NCBI RefSeq assembly: GCF_000620145.1
Contig: NZ_JHVM01000009.1
Coordinates: forward strand, 186,001 to 250,000
From: Deefgea rivuli DSM 18356
Lineage (GTDB): Bacteria; Pseudomonadota; Gammaproteobacteria; Burkholderiales; Chitinibacteraceae
Direction of reading: 5' to 3'
Length of the DNA stretch: 64,000 nt
The notes under the pieces were generated by a model. The model was not told the origin of the DNA. It did not search any database and worked only from the letters and a program-made list of their open reading frames with translations. Numbering within the stretch: position 1 is the stretch's first letter; each line of letters starts with the position of its first letter. Made by a program: the position numbers and the translations under genes. Of the stretch, positions 54,828-62,902 are shown one piece after another.

Positions 54828-55082
54828 ATGTCAGAGCCAAGTATTTTAGAAATTGAATCAAAGCGAACCGCGCAAGCATTTCAGCGTATCCGTAGAAAAT
54901 CATTGCTGATTCCATTTGTGCTCGGCGCTGCTGTTTTGCATGCTGTTATTGCCTTGGTTTTACCTCAGGCACAGGCGTCCTCATCGGGTGTGTTGATTGC
55001 TTTGTTGGCTTGGGCTTTGTGGCAAGAAAATAGAAAGTTGAATGCACTGGTTAAAATCTTAGATCAATCGGATCGTTTGTAA
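54828..55082 (+). CDS. small two-helix membrane protein
   Basis: This is an 84-residue protein: a charged N-terminal segment (EIESKRTAQAFQRIRRKS), two hydrophobic helices (LLIPFVLGAAVLHAVIALVL; GVLIALLAWALW) and a polar tail. The ATG at 54828 follows GGAGTGAAT; a GTG two codons earlier is less likely. It lies between the 39-residue gene and the SPFH gene, closely spaced, so it is probably part of one transcript. The family is not recognised. Confidence 0.78.
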   Translation: MSEPSILEIESKRTAQAFQRIRRKSLLIPFVLGAAVLHAVIALVLPQAQASSSGVLIALLAWALWQENRKLNALVKILDQSDRL

Positions 55083-55112
55083 TACATCGCCATCAGCACA
55101 TTGGAGTTCATC

Positions 55113-56228
55113 ATGAGTTTCGGTTCATTTATTAAAAAGCAGTTTATTGACATCCTGCAGTGGAATGAGGATAGCGACGGCGTATTGGCTTATCGCTACC
55201 CGATGGCCGATTTTGAAATTCAGTACGGTGCTAGCCTCACCGTGCGTGAATCGCAAATGGCCGTGTTTCTGAATGAAGGTCAAATCGCCGATGTGTTTGG
55301 CGCTGGCATGTATAAGCTCACGACGCAAACGCTGCCGGTACTGACTTACCTGAAGAACTGGGACAAGCTGTTTGAATCGCCGTTTAAATCGGATGTGTAT
55401 TTCTTTAGTACGCGGCTGCAATTGGGACGCAAATGGGGTACACCGCAGCCGATTACGATTCGTGATGCTGATTTTGGCATGGTGCGGATGCGTGCGTTTG
55501 GCGTGTATTCGTACAAGCTGGTCGATCCGAAACTGTTTTTCAGCGAAATCAGCGGTACGCGTGAAGTCTATACGCGGGACGACCTAGAGCTGCAATTGCG
55601 TAATCTGGTGATTTCGACAATGACCAGCGCCTTGGGTGGTTCGGGCGTGCCGTTCTTGGATATGGCCGGCAATCAAGGTTTGATGGGGCAAAAAATCTCT
55701 GAGGCTTTGATCCCCGTCTTCGCCAAATATGGTTTGGAGTTGGATAACTTCGCCGTTGAGAATATTTCGCTGCCAGAAGAATTACAAAAAGCCATCGACA
55801 CCCGCATTACGATGGGCATGATCGGCGATATGGGTAAGTACACCCAATATCAAACGGCAAATGCAATTCCACTCGCTGCGCAAAATGAAGGCGGTATGGC
55901 GGGAATTGGTGCTAGCTTGGCGGCAGGTGTTGGCATGGGGCAAATGATGGCTGGGGCGATGAATACAGCGCTCAATCCAAGTGCTCAAGCTGCGCCGCAA
56001 GCTGGCGTTGCCGTAGGGGCTGGTATTGATGGGGGTATGGGTGTAGGTGTGATTGCTGGTAATTCTCAGCAAGCAATACCTGCCGCTACGACTCAAGCGG
56101 TCGCCATCGATCCAAACAGCCCACAAGCCAAACTCGGCCAACTCAAAGGCCTGCTCGATCAAGGTTTGATTTCGCAAGCGGATTACGATAGCGCCAAAGC
56201 GGAAGTATTGAAAAAGCTATTGGGGTAA
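55113..56228 (+). CDS. SPFH/band-7 domain protein with C-terminal SHOCT motif
   Basis: This 371-residue protein is related to the 'virion core'-type SPFH group (YdjI-like): KQFIDILQWNEDSDGVLAYRYP, LTVRESQMAVFLNEGQIADVFG, GMYKLTTQTLPVLTYL, then the band-7 body to about 255. A Gly/Ala/Met-rich linker follows and a closing SHOCT-like helix pair (KLGQLKGLLDQGLISQADYD). Proteins of this kind form membrane-associated oligomeric scaffolds. GGAG precedes the ATG. There is no transmembrane helix, so it would be recruited by the small membrane proteins upstream (inference). Confidence 0.92.
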   Translation: MSFGSFIKKQFIDILQWNEDSDGVLAYRYPMADFEIQYGASLTVRESQMAVFLNEGQIADVFGAGMYKLTTQTLPVLTYLKNWDKLFESPFKSDVYFFSTRLQLGRKWGTPQPITIRDADFGMVRMRAFGVYSYKLVDPKLFFSEISGTREVYTRDDLELQLRNLVISTMTSALGGSGVPFLDMAGNQGLMGQKISEALIPVFAKYGLELDNFAVENISLPEELQKAIDTRITMGMIGDMGKYTQYQTANAIPLAAQNEGGMAGIGASLAAGVGMGQMMAGAMNTALNPSAQAAPQAGVAVGAGIDGGMGVGVIAGNSQQAIPAATTQAVAIDPNSPQAKLGQLKGLLDQGLISQADYDSAKAEVLKKLLG

Positions 56229-56242
56229 TAGATGTGCGAAAC

Positions 56243-56317
56243 GTAGGTCGGATGAGCAAAGCGTTAACCGACGCATTGTGATCGTCTCGGATAACGCCTA
56301 CGGTTCATCCGATCTAC
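56243..56317. repeat. imperfect palindrome GTAGGTCGGATGA / TCATCCGATCTAC
   Basis: Thirteen-base arms with one mismatch, 49 bp apart, lie just after the SPFH gene. The arm matches a repeat type (GTAGGTCGGATGAG) often dispersed in proteobacterial genomes, from memory. Confidence 0.65.
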
Positions 56318-56342
56318 TTTGAGATGGGCTAAGAGATTCATT

Positions 56343-56366
56343 CTTGCGGGCAAGCCCGCTCCCACG
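56343..56366. repeat. REP-like hairpin GCGGGCAAGCCCGC
   Basis: A short perfect hairpin, CTTGCGGGCAAGCCCGCTCC, is followed by CACGAAA. It closely resembles the REP sequence of pseudomonads (GCGGGCAAGCCCGCTCC core, recalled). A single copy is seen in the window, directly beside the palindrome at 56243 and before the GFA gene. Confidence 0.6.
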
Positions 56367-56387
56367 AAATAGTGTTGAGGGTTGTGT

Positions 56388-56789
56388 ATGCCATTGCAAG
56401 GTAGTTGCGCCTGTAAAACAGTCACTTATGAAGTCGATGAATTGGCTGGTGGTATTTCTCACTGCCATTGCGTGACTTGCCGCAAAACACATGCTGCCGC
56501 GTTTAATTCAGCAGCAGGCGTGCAGCCTGATGCGTTTCGTTGGTTGAGTGGTGAAGATCAATTGAGTCACTTTGAATCGTCTCCTGGAAAAATACGCTAT
56601 TTTTGTTCGCAGTGCGGTAGTCATTTATTAGCCAAGAAAGAAGGTCGCCCGCTGTGGGTTTTACGGGTGGCCACTTTGGATGATGATCCGCAAATTAGGC
56701 CAGAACAGCATATTTGGACTTCGCATGATGTGCCGTGGCTAGCTGCTGATGTACCTGTGTTTGCCGAATGGCAGAGCAATAGGAGTTAA
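56388..56789 (+). CDS. GFA family zinc protein (CENP-V/GFA domain)
   Basis: This 133-residue protein of the glutathione-dependent formaldehyde-activating fold has zinc cysteines in GSCACKTV, CHCVTCRK and CSQCGS, all present. The activity of most relatives is unknown; formaldehyde/glutathione adduct chemistry is proven only for a few. The ATG at 56388 follows GAGG. It is separated from the SPFH gene by two palindromic repeats, but is 2 bp from the DUF6404 gene, so it may be a later arrival in the cluster. Confidence 0.9.
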   Translation: MPLQGSCACKTVTYEVDELAGGISHCHCVTCRKTHAAAFNSAAGVQPDAFRWLSGEDQLSHFESSPGKIRYFCSQCGSHLLAKKEGRPLWVLRVATLDDDPQIRPEQHIWTSHDVPWLAADVPVFAEWQSNRS

Positions 56790-56791
56790 GA

Positions 56792-57151
56792 ATGAGCGAA
56801 GAAAGCGAATTTGAACGTAAAAAAGCGGTCGCGCTGGATGTGCTGGCGCAAACCGGTATTTGGAAAAGTAACTATTTGCCGCCAATTACACGGATTTTTT
56901 GGGCTTTAGGTGTGAAAATCAAACCGCCACACTTTGTTTCTGCATGGGAAAATGCAGTTCTTTTTGGCGGCTACTTTGCTGTGGCGTGGGGGTCAATGAT
57001 GTGGCTATTTTTGTGGTCTAAGCAAGATGCGCCATTCAGTGTGACTTTCTTTTCTGCGCTCTTGGCCGGTGTTTTATTTGGCTGTGGCATGGCGGCGTCC
57101 GTTGTTTACTCGGCAAAAAAATATAACTTACCTAGCTGGGAAAGCCTCTAA
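56792..57151 (+). CDS. DUF6404-like membrane protein
   Basis: This 119-residue protein has a cytoplasmic N-terminal part (ERKKAVALDVLAQTGIWKSNYLPP), a FWALGVKIKPPHF stretch, and two membrane helices (GGYFAVAWGSMMWLFLW; FFSALLAGVLFGCGMAASVVY). The pattern fits the DUF6404 family, of unknown function. Its stop overlaps the next start (TAATG), so it is coupled to the DUF4178 gene. Confidence 0.82.
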   Translation: MSEESEFERKKAVALDVLAQTGIWKSNYLPPITRIFWALGVKIKPPHFVSAWENAVLFGGYFAVAWGSMMWLFLWSKQDAPFSVTFFSALLAGVLFGCGMAASVVYSAKKYNLPSWESL

Positions 57152-58638
57152 TGTTTCGTACCGCCTGCCCCTCGTGTGGTGCTGAAGTTCTATTCCGCTC
57201 GACGATTTCGGCGATTGCCGTTTGTGAGTATTGTCAGAGCACGGTGTTGCGTAATGCCGATGAAGTCAAAGACATCGGCAAAATCGGTAAGGTACTAGAG
57301 GATTACTCGCCGATTCAAATCGGTGCGTCGGGTGTATTCGCTGGGCGTGCGTTTACGGTGCTGGGGCGGATTCAGCTGCGCTATGGGGCTGGACTGTGGA
57401 ACGAGTGGTATGTGTCCTTCGACGACGGCCAGCAAGGCTGGCTGGCCGATACATCAGGGCAGTATATGTTTACGCTGCCCCTTGTCGAAACAGTCAGGGA
57501 AGCCAAACCTGATTTTGCTTTCGAGTCGCTACAACCAGAAATGCGTTACGAACACGGCGGGCGCAGCTTCATTATTACCGATGTGCGCACTGCGCAGTGC
57601 GTCGGTGGGCAAGGCGAATTGCCGTTTGCGGTCGGGCAAGGTTATGCCGCCAAAGTGGTTGATTGTCGTAGTGGTGATCGTTTTTTAACGCTGGATTTTT
57701 CCGACATCACGCTGTTTAAGCCCAACCCCACTGTGTATGTCGGCCAAGCCGTTACCTTGCCAGAGCTTAAAGCGGAGTTTCTGCGCGATAGCGATACGAT
57801 TTTAGCCAGCGCCGGGCGGCTCAAAGGCACGGGCGCGGTGCTGGATTGCCCAAGTTGCGGTAGTCCGCTGAAGTATCAGGCTGGCGTTGCCACGCAAATC
57901 GTTTGTAAAGCTTGCGGTTCTAGCGTCGATTGTTCGGGCGATAAAGCGCTGGTGCTGGAAAAACATACTGCCGCCGAGCAATATCACGCGACGCTGGATG
58001 TGGGCGATAGCGCAACGATTGATGGCGTGAATTGGAAAATTATCGGCTTGATTGAGCAGGAAGAAATCAACGACGCGGATTCAAGCTGGACTGAGTACTT
58101 GTTATATAACGCACAAAAAGGCTTTTTCTGGCTGGTTGAGGCCAACGATGGTTGGTATCGCGTGACGGTGCTCAATCAATTGCCCGAAAGCTACGTGGAT
58201 GCGCAGGCGACGCTGGGCGGCGTGAAATACCGCAAATTGTACGATGCGTATGCGGCGAAAGTAACGTACGCCGCGGGTGCATTTAATTGGCGCGTGAGCG
58301 TCGGTGATCGCGTCACGTGCGCCGAGTATGAGAATAATGGCGAGCGGCTGTGTAAAGAAAAAAGCAGTTCTGAGGTCGTTTGGTCCAAGTCAAAAAAAAT
58401 CCCCAATCAATTGATCGAGCAATGGTTTGGTAAAGCCAAAGTCATTACGCCGGAAAGCAGCTCAGGCGGCGCTTCGAGCAGTAATCAATCGTTGTCGATG
58501 CTGTTTATTATTGGCTTGCTGGTGCTGAATGTGCCGTTGGCGTTTTCTGGGTCGAATGTGATCGGTAGTCTATTTTGGACGGGTTTGGCTGTGTGGCTGA
58601 TTCGTTTGCCGCTAAAGTCGGGTGAGGATGAGGAATGA
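57151..58638 (+). CDS. DUF4178 zinc-ribbon protein
   Basis: This 495-residue protein has an N-terminal zinc ribbon (CPSCGAE ... CEYCQS, res 4-30), a first DUF4178 domain (about 50-180), and a second zinc ribbon (CPSCGS ... CKACGS, about 230-255). A second DUF4178 domain (about 270-440) and two short C-terminal membrane helices (LSMLFIIGLLVLNVPLAFS; IGSLFWTGLAVWLIRLPL) complete it. DUF4178 is often found beside polyamine and SPFH genes but has no known activity. It overlaps DUF6404 upstream and the small lipoprotein downstream (ATGA). Confidence 0.92.
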   Translation: MFRTACPSCGAEVLFRSTISAIAVCEYCQSTVLRNADEVKDIGKIGKVLEDYSPIQIGASGVFAGRAFTVLGRIQLRYGAGLWNEWYVSFDDGQQGWLADTSGQYMFTLPLVETVREAKPDFAFESLQPEMRYEHGGRSFIITDVRTAQCVGGQGELPFAVGQGYAAKVVDCRSGDRFLTLDFSDITLFKPNPTVYVGQAVTLPELKAEFLRDSDTILASAGRLKGTGAVLDCPSCGSPLKYQAGVATQIVCKACGSSVDCSGDKALVLEKHTAAEQYHATLDVGDSATIDGVNWKIIGLIEQEEINDADSSWTEYLLYNAQKGFFWLVEANDGWYRVTVLNQLPESYVDAQATLGGVKYRKLYDAYAAKVTYAAGAFNWRVSVGDRVTCAEYENNGERLCKEKSSSEVVWSKSKKIPNQLIEQWFGKAKVITPESSSGGASSSNQSLSMLFIIGLLVLNVPLAFSGSNVIGSLFWTGLAVWLIRLPLKSGEDEE

Positions 58639-58808
58639 ATAAGGGTTTATATCGCCTGTATTGCATTGCGATTGTGACAATTTGCAGTTTAATTAATTTG
58701 TCGTCGTGTAGCTCCAGCGGCTCAAGTAGTAGCGGTTCGCGTGGCTGGGGAAGTGGCTATTCGTCGTCGAGTGGCGGTAGTTGGAGTTCTGGCGGTGGGC
58801 ATAAATAA
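58635..58808 (+). CDS. 57-residue Ser/Gly/Trp-rich lipoprotein
   Basis: A small gene is fused by overlaps to both neighbours: its ATG overlaps the DUF4178 stop (ATGA) and its TAA overlaps the speD ATG. The product has a signal peptide (YCIAIVTICSLINLSSC) with lipobox LSSC. The mature part of about 33 residues is almost only Ser, Gly and Trp (SSSGSRGWGSGYSSSSGGSW), ending GGGHK. It should be an envelope lipoprotein with a disordered, low-complexity chain. Perfect coupling and the lipobox make it convincing. No family is recognised. Confidence 0.82.
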   Translation: MNKGLYRLYCIAIVTICSLINLSSCSSSGSSSSGSRGWGSGYSSSSGGSWSSGGGHK

Positions 58809-59173
58809 TGCAAAACCCATCACCCTCTCCTTTGGGGCGGCATGTTTTGGCTGATTTGTACGGTGGCGACGCCGCACAATTGGCCGACCCTGTCTTGATT
58901 GAAGCTTGTTTGCTGGGCGCCGCTAACGCTGCTGGCGCGACGGTGCTGAATTCGCATTTTCACCATTTCGGCGAGGCGCAAGGTGTGACCGGTGTTGTGC
59001 TGTTGATGGAGTCGCATATGAGTATTCATACTTGGCCTGAGCATGGCTATGCGGCGATCGATTTATTTATGTGCGGCCAAGCGCAAGTTGATTTGGCGCT
59101 GCAATTTTTACAATTGAAACTGCGTAGCGAAACCCAAACCATTCAAATGGTGCAGCGTGGTCTGTCTATCTAA
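58808..59173 (+). CDS. speD: S-adenosylmethionine decarboxylase proenzyme
   Basis: SpeD decarboxylates AdoMet to give the aminopropyl donor for polyamine synthesis. This is the short self-processing class 1b type of 121 residues. The cleavage motif ESHMSIHTWPE is intact, with cleavage before Ser69 to form the pyruvoyl group. Other conserved residues, FHHFG and AAIDLFMCG (catalytic Cys), are present. Its ATG overlaps the stop of the small lipoprotein gene, tying it to the DUF4178 cluster and, by function, to the spermidine-synthase-like gene at 52654. Confidence 0.96.
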   Translation: MQNPSPSPLGRHVLADLYGGDAAQLADPVLIEACLLGAANAAGATVLNSHFHHFGEAQGVTGVVLLMESHMSIHTWPEHGYAAIDLFMCGQAQVDLALQFLQLKLRSETQTIQMVQRGLSI

Positions 59174-59300
59174 GTAGTAAAGTAAACATTACGATTTTTG
59201 ATGTATTGGCTTGTAGCCCTTTATTAATAAAGCCTGCATGGCTATACCATAATTTAATCTGTGATCCTGTTTTGTTCTCGTATTTTTTCGGAGGCCAAGA

Positions 59301-60053
59301 ATGAGTCGAATTCTGAAAGTGGCTTCGTACAATATCCACAAAGGCATGTCGCCACTGAATCAGCACTTTGTATTGCATGGCGTGCGGCAAGCTTTGAAAT
59401 CTTTAGATCCTGATTTGGTTTTTTTGCAGGAAGTGCAGGGCGCGCATCAGCATTTGGCGAAAAAAATTTCGACCTGGCCGAGTGATGCGCAGCATGAATA
59501 TTTGGCGGGTGATATGTTGTTTTCCGCCTACGGTAGTAACGCGCATTATCAATTGGGGCATCACGGCAATGCGCTATTGTCGCGATATCCAATTTTACAT
59601 CGCAGCAACCATGATTTAACTTTGCATCGCTTCGAGCAGCGCGGTTTGCTGTATTGCCAATTGGATTTGCCATTATGGAATGAGCCTTTGCATGCATTTT
59701 GCGTGCATCTCAATTTACGCGCGTCGGATAGGCGCAAGCAATTGCAGTTGATGGTGAAGGCAATTGCTGAGCAAGTTCCTCTGGATGCGCCGCTGGTTTT
59801 GGCAGGGGATTTTAATGATTGGCGTGGCGAAGTGAGCGCTATTTTGCAAGGCGAATTGGGTGTGAATGAGGCGTTTCAAGCGGTGCACGGTGCGCATGCG
59901 CGCAGTTTTCCAGCGCGCATGCCATTTTTCTCGCTGGATCGAATTTATACGCGCGGATTTACGATTCAATCAGCCGACGTGTTGGTTGGCGCACCGTGGC
60001 GTAGCTTGTCGGATCATGCGCCTTTGTATGCGGTGATGGCGCATGAGCCCTAA
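59301..60053 (+). CDS. endonuclease/exonuclease/phosphatase family protein
   Basis: This 250-residue EEP-fold phosphodiesterase has KVASYNIHKGMSPL, the metal Glu in VFLQEVQG, HGNALLSRYP, the catalytic AGDFNDW and SDHAPL, all intact. In betaproteobacteria such genes commonly precede clsB, which begins 3 bp downstream here, suggesting lipid or nucleic-acid phosphodiester work; the substrate is unknown. A strong ribosome site (GGAGG) precedes the ATG. A palindromic CTTTATTAATAAAG near 59219 lies in its promoter region. Confidence 0.92.
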   Translation: MSRILKVASYNIHKGMSPLNQHFVLHGVRQALKSLDPDLVFLQEVQGAHQHLAKKISTWPSDAQHEYLAGDMLFSAYGSNAHYQLGHHGNALLSRYPILHRSNHDLTLHRFEQRGLLYCQLDLPLWNEPLHAFCVHLNLRASDRRKQLQLMVKAIAEQVPLDAPLVLAGDFNDWRGEVSAILQGELGVNEAFQAVHGAHARSFPARMPFFSLDRIYTRGFTIQSADVLVGAPWRSLSDHAPLYAVMAHEP

Positions 60054-60056
60054 GCG

Positions 60057-61223
60057 ATGAATCACACTGAATGGCAGTCTGGTCATGCACTCAGTTTGCT
60101 GCGCAACGGCGCGGAGTTTTTTCCAGCTTTATTGGCGGAAATTAACGCGGCGCGCATCGAAATTCGCTTGGAAACGTATATTTTTGAGCCTGATGAAATC
60201 GGCTTGCAAATTGTGGCTGCTTTGATTGCCGCAGCGCAGCGTGGTGTAAAGGTCGGTGTTTTGGCTGATGGCTTTGGCGCAAAAAATTTCCCCGCTGAAT
60301 TACGTGCGCAAATGCAGTCTGCGGGTGTGTATTTCTTATTCTTTCGGCCAGAAATTAGCCGTTTTTCACTAAAGCGCGCGCGTTTGCGGCGCTTGCATCG
60401 AAAATTATCCTGCTTTGATGGCCGTGTGGGCTTTGTTGGTGGGATTAATCTGCTCGCCGATGACGATGGGCTGGGTTTAGTGCCGCGTTACGATTATGCG
60501 GTGCGAGTCCAAGGCCCTGTCGTCGCCGATATTCAACAAACCCTAGCACGGCAATGGCGCTATACCTCATGGGTGCAATTAAAAAAGCAGCTTTTTCATT
60601 CGACGATTGCAACATCTGTGGCGGCTGCGGGTGATTCAGTAGCTCGTTTGGTGGTGCGAGATAACGGTCGCAACCGCCGTGCAATTGAAAAATCGTATAT
60701 TGCGGCGATTGATGCGGCCAAAGATGAAATTATCATCGCTAATGCGTATTTTTTGCCAGGGGTGCGTCTGCGGCAAGCCTTGTTACGGGCGGCTCAACGC
60801 GGTGTGAATGTAGTGCTGTTGCTGCAAGATGAACGCGATCAGGCCTTATTGCAATACGCCAGCTGGGTGTATTACCAAAAACTACTCAGCGCTGGGGTTG
60901 ATATTTTCCAATATAAAAGCGGTTTTATGCACGCCAAAGTGGCCGTGATCGATCAAGAATGGGCGACGGTGGGGTCGAGTAATATTGATCCATTTAGTTT
61001 GCTGCTGGCACGCGAAGCGAATTTATTAGTGCGAGATGCCGCGTTTGCGACCGAACTACGTGCCGATATTCAACTGCATTTGCAGCAAGATGCAGTCCAA
61101 GTTTTGCCAGAACACATCAAAACGGCGAGTTTTGCACTGCGCTGGCTGGTCTGGCTTTGCTATGGCTTGGTACGCCTGATGCTAGGTATTACCGGTTATG
61201 GCGGGCGAAAGTATTTGGAATGA
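60057..61223 (+). CDS. clsB: cardiolipin synthase ClsB
   Basis: This phospholipase D superfamily enzyme makes cardiolipin by phosphatidyl transfer. The 388-residue protein has two HKD motifs: HRKLSCFDGRVGFVGG (about 110-125) and HAKVAVIDQEWATVGSSNID (about 300-320). It has a short hydrophobic C-terminus (LVWLCYGLVRLMLGITGY) that can sit in the inner membrane. It follows the EEP gene by 3 bp and is likely co-transcribed. Confidence 0.94.
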   Translation: MNHTEWQSGHALSLLRNGAEFFPALLAEINAARIEIRLETYIFEPDEIGLQIVAALIAAAQRGVKVGVLADGFGAKNFPAELRAQMQSAGVYFLFFRPEISRFSLKRARLRRLHRKLSCFDGRVGFVGGINLLADDDGLGLVPRYDYAVRVQGPVVADIQQTLARQWRYTSWVQLKKQLFHSTIATSVAAAGDSVARLVVRDNGRNRRAIEKSYIAAIDAAKDEIIIANAYFLPGVRLRQALLRAAQRGVNVVLLLQDERDQALLQYASWVYYQKLLSAGVDIFQYKSGFMHAKVAVIDQEWATVGSSNIDPFSLLLAREANLLVRDAAFATELRADIQLHLQQDAVQVLPEHIKTASFALRWLVWLCYGLVRLMLGITGYGGRKYLE

Positions 61224-61325
61224 GGCGCTATTGCTGAGTCGCTTTAAGCTTTGTGGCTTAAATCAAGCGTGAGCAAGCAGGTCAGCTTTGGTAGAATATT
61301 CGCTCAAATCAGAAACGAGCTATTT

Positions 61326-62717
61326 ATGATCACTTTGTACAATACCCTCGCCCGCGAAAAGCAGGAATTCAAACCCATTACGCCCGGTGTGGTGAATATG
61401 TATGTCTGCGGGATCACCGTGTACGACTACTGTCATATTGGTCATGCGCGGATGGTGACGGTGTTTGACATGGTGTCGCGTTGGTTTCGTGAGTCGGGCT
61501 TTCAGGTCAATCATGTGCGCAATATCACTGATATTGACGACAAAATTATCAAGCGTGCGACTGAAAACGGTGAGCCGATTGGCGCTTTGACCGAGCGCTT
61601 TGTCGCGGCAATGAATGAAGATTTTGACGCACTGGGCATTATTCGTCCCGATCATGAGCCGCGTGCAACCGATCACATCGATGGCATGCAAAGCATTATT
61701 AGTAAATTGTTTGACCGAGGTTTGGCGTATTCAGCGCCGAACGGCGATGTCTATTACTCGGTACGCAAATTCCAAGGCTACGGCAAGCTGTCGCGTAAAA
61801 ATCTGGACGATCAACGTGCCGGTGAGCGCGTTGAAATCGATACCAATAAACAAGATGCAGCCGATTTTGTGTTGTGGAAACACGCCAAAACCGACGAGCC
61901 GGGTGAAGTAAAATGGGCTTCGCCGTGGGGCGCGGGCCGTCCGGGCTGGCATATTGAATGTTCGGCGATGGCTTGTCATCATTTGGGCGAGCATTTTGAT
62001 ATTCATGGCGGTGGTGAGGATTTGCAGTTTCCGCACCATGAAAATGAAATCGCGCAATCAGAAGGCGCGCATGGTTCGCAATACGTGAATTACTGGCTGC
62101 ACAATGGCTTTATCAATGTCGACAATGAAAAAATGTCGAAAAGCCTCGGTAATTTCTTCATTATTCGCGACGTACTGGCGAAATACGATGCTGAAGTGCT
62201 GCGCTTTTTTATTCTGCGCGCGCATTATCGCAGCCCGCTCAATTATAGCGACGTGCATTTGGACGATGCGAAAAATGCACTCACGCGTTTGTATACCACG
62301 CTAAAAACCGTGCCCGCAGCTGATGTCGTCATTGATTGGGTTGAACCGCACGCGGCACGCTTTAAAGCCGCGATGAACGACGATTTTGCAACGACCGAAG
62401 CGGTCGCGGTGTTGTTTGAATTGGCGCTGTACGCGAATAAACACGCAGCCAGTGCAGAAGGCGCACAAGCGGCCGGTTTATTGAAAGCCTTGGCAAAAAT
62501 CTTGGGCTTATTGCAGCGTGATCCAGAAAGCTATTTACAGGCAGGTGCCAGCAATAGCGAATGGACTGCGGATAAGATCGAAGCCGCAATCATCGCGCGA
62601 AAAGAAGCGCGTGCAAGTAAAAACTGGGCCGAATCAGATCGGATTCGTGATGAACTCACCGCCGCTGGGATTGTGCTAGAAGATACTGCGCAAGGAACAA
62701 CTTGGCGGCGTGAATAA
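61326..62717 (+). CDS. cysS: cysteinyl-tRNA synthetase
   Basis: This class I synthetase charges tRNA-Cys. The 463-residue chain has the zinc cysteine in [14 protein letters not shown] within [32 protein letters not shown] and KMSKS in [12 protein letters not shown]. The ATG at 61326 gives the typical [15 protein letters not shown] beginning; upstream in-frame sequence to 61251 is non-conserved. It is monocistronic. Confidence 0.98.
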   Translation: MITLYNTLAREKQEFKPITPGVVNMYVCGITVYDYCHIGHARMVTVFDMVSRWFRESGFQVNHVRNITDIDDKIIKRATENGEPIGALTERFVAAMNEDFDALGIIRPDHEPRATDHIDGMQSIISKLFDRGLAYSAPNGDVYYSVRKFQGYGKLSRKNLDDQRAGERVEIDTNKQDAADFVLWKHAKTDEPGEVKWASPWGAGRPGWHIECSAMACHHLGEHFDIHGGGEDLQFPHHENEIAQSEGAHGSQYVNYWLHNGFINVDNEKMSKSLGNFFIIRDVLAKYDAEVLRFFILRAHYRSPLNYSDVHLDDAKNALTRLYTTLKTVPAADVVIDWVEPHAARFKAAMNDDFATTEAVAVLFELALYANKHAASAEGAQAAGLLKALAKILGLLQRDPESYLQAGASNSEWTADKIEAAIIARKEARASKNWAESDRIRDELTAAGIVLEDTAQGTTWRRE

Positions 62718-62785
62718 GTTTAATGTGGCGAAAGTATTGCTGCGTTCACCATTTAAATTGATCCCTATCGTCTATAAGTAGATAA

Positions 62786-62849
62786 GCAAAAGTTTTCTTG
62801 GATTGTAGATTTCTGAGTCGTACTGTCTGCCTTGCTATAAAACTTTTGC
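62786..62849. repeat. 11-bp perfect inverted repeat GCAAAAGTTTT / AAAACTTTTGC
   Basis: Arms at 62786-62796 and 62839-62849 lie between cysS and the double-receiver GGDEF gene. This could be a regulatory dyad or the ends of a small element; a TATAA-like stretch (62836-62841) overlaps the right arm. Confidence 0.5.
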
Positions 62850-62902
62850 ACTAGTACTTATTCAAAAACAATGCAATTACCCCATTTGCATTTGAGGAAA
62901 AT

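Noticed and set aside
51005-59173. The polyamine-membrane cluster considered as a phage-defence island
   Set aside because: No nuclease, NTPase, TIR or other effector-type domain is visible; membrane and metabolic roles fit better.
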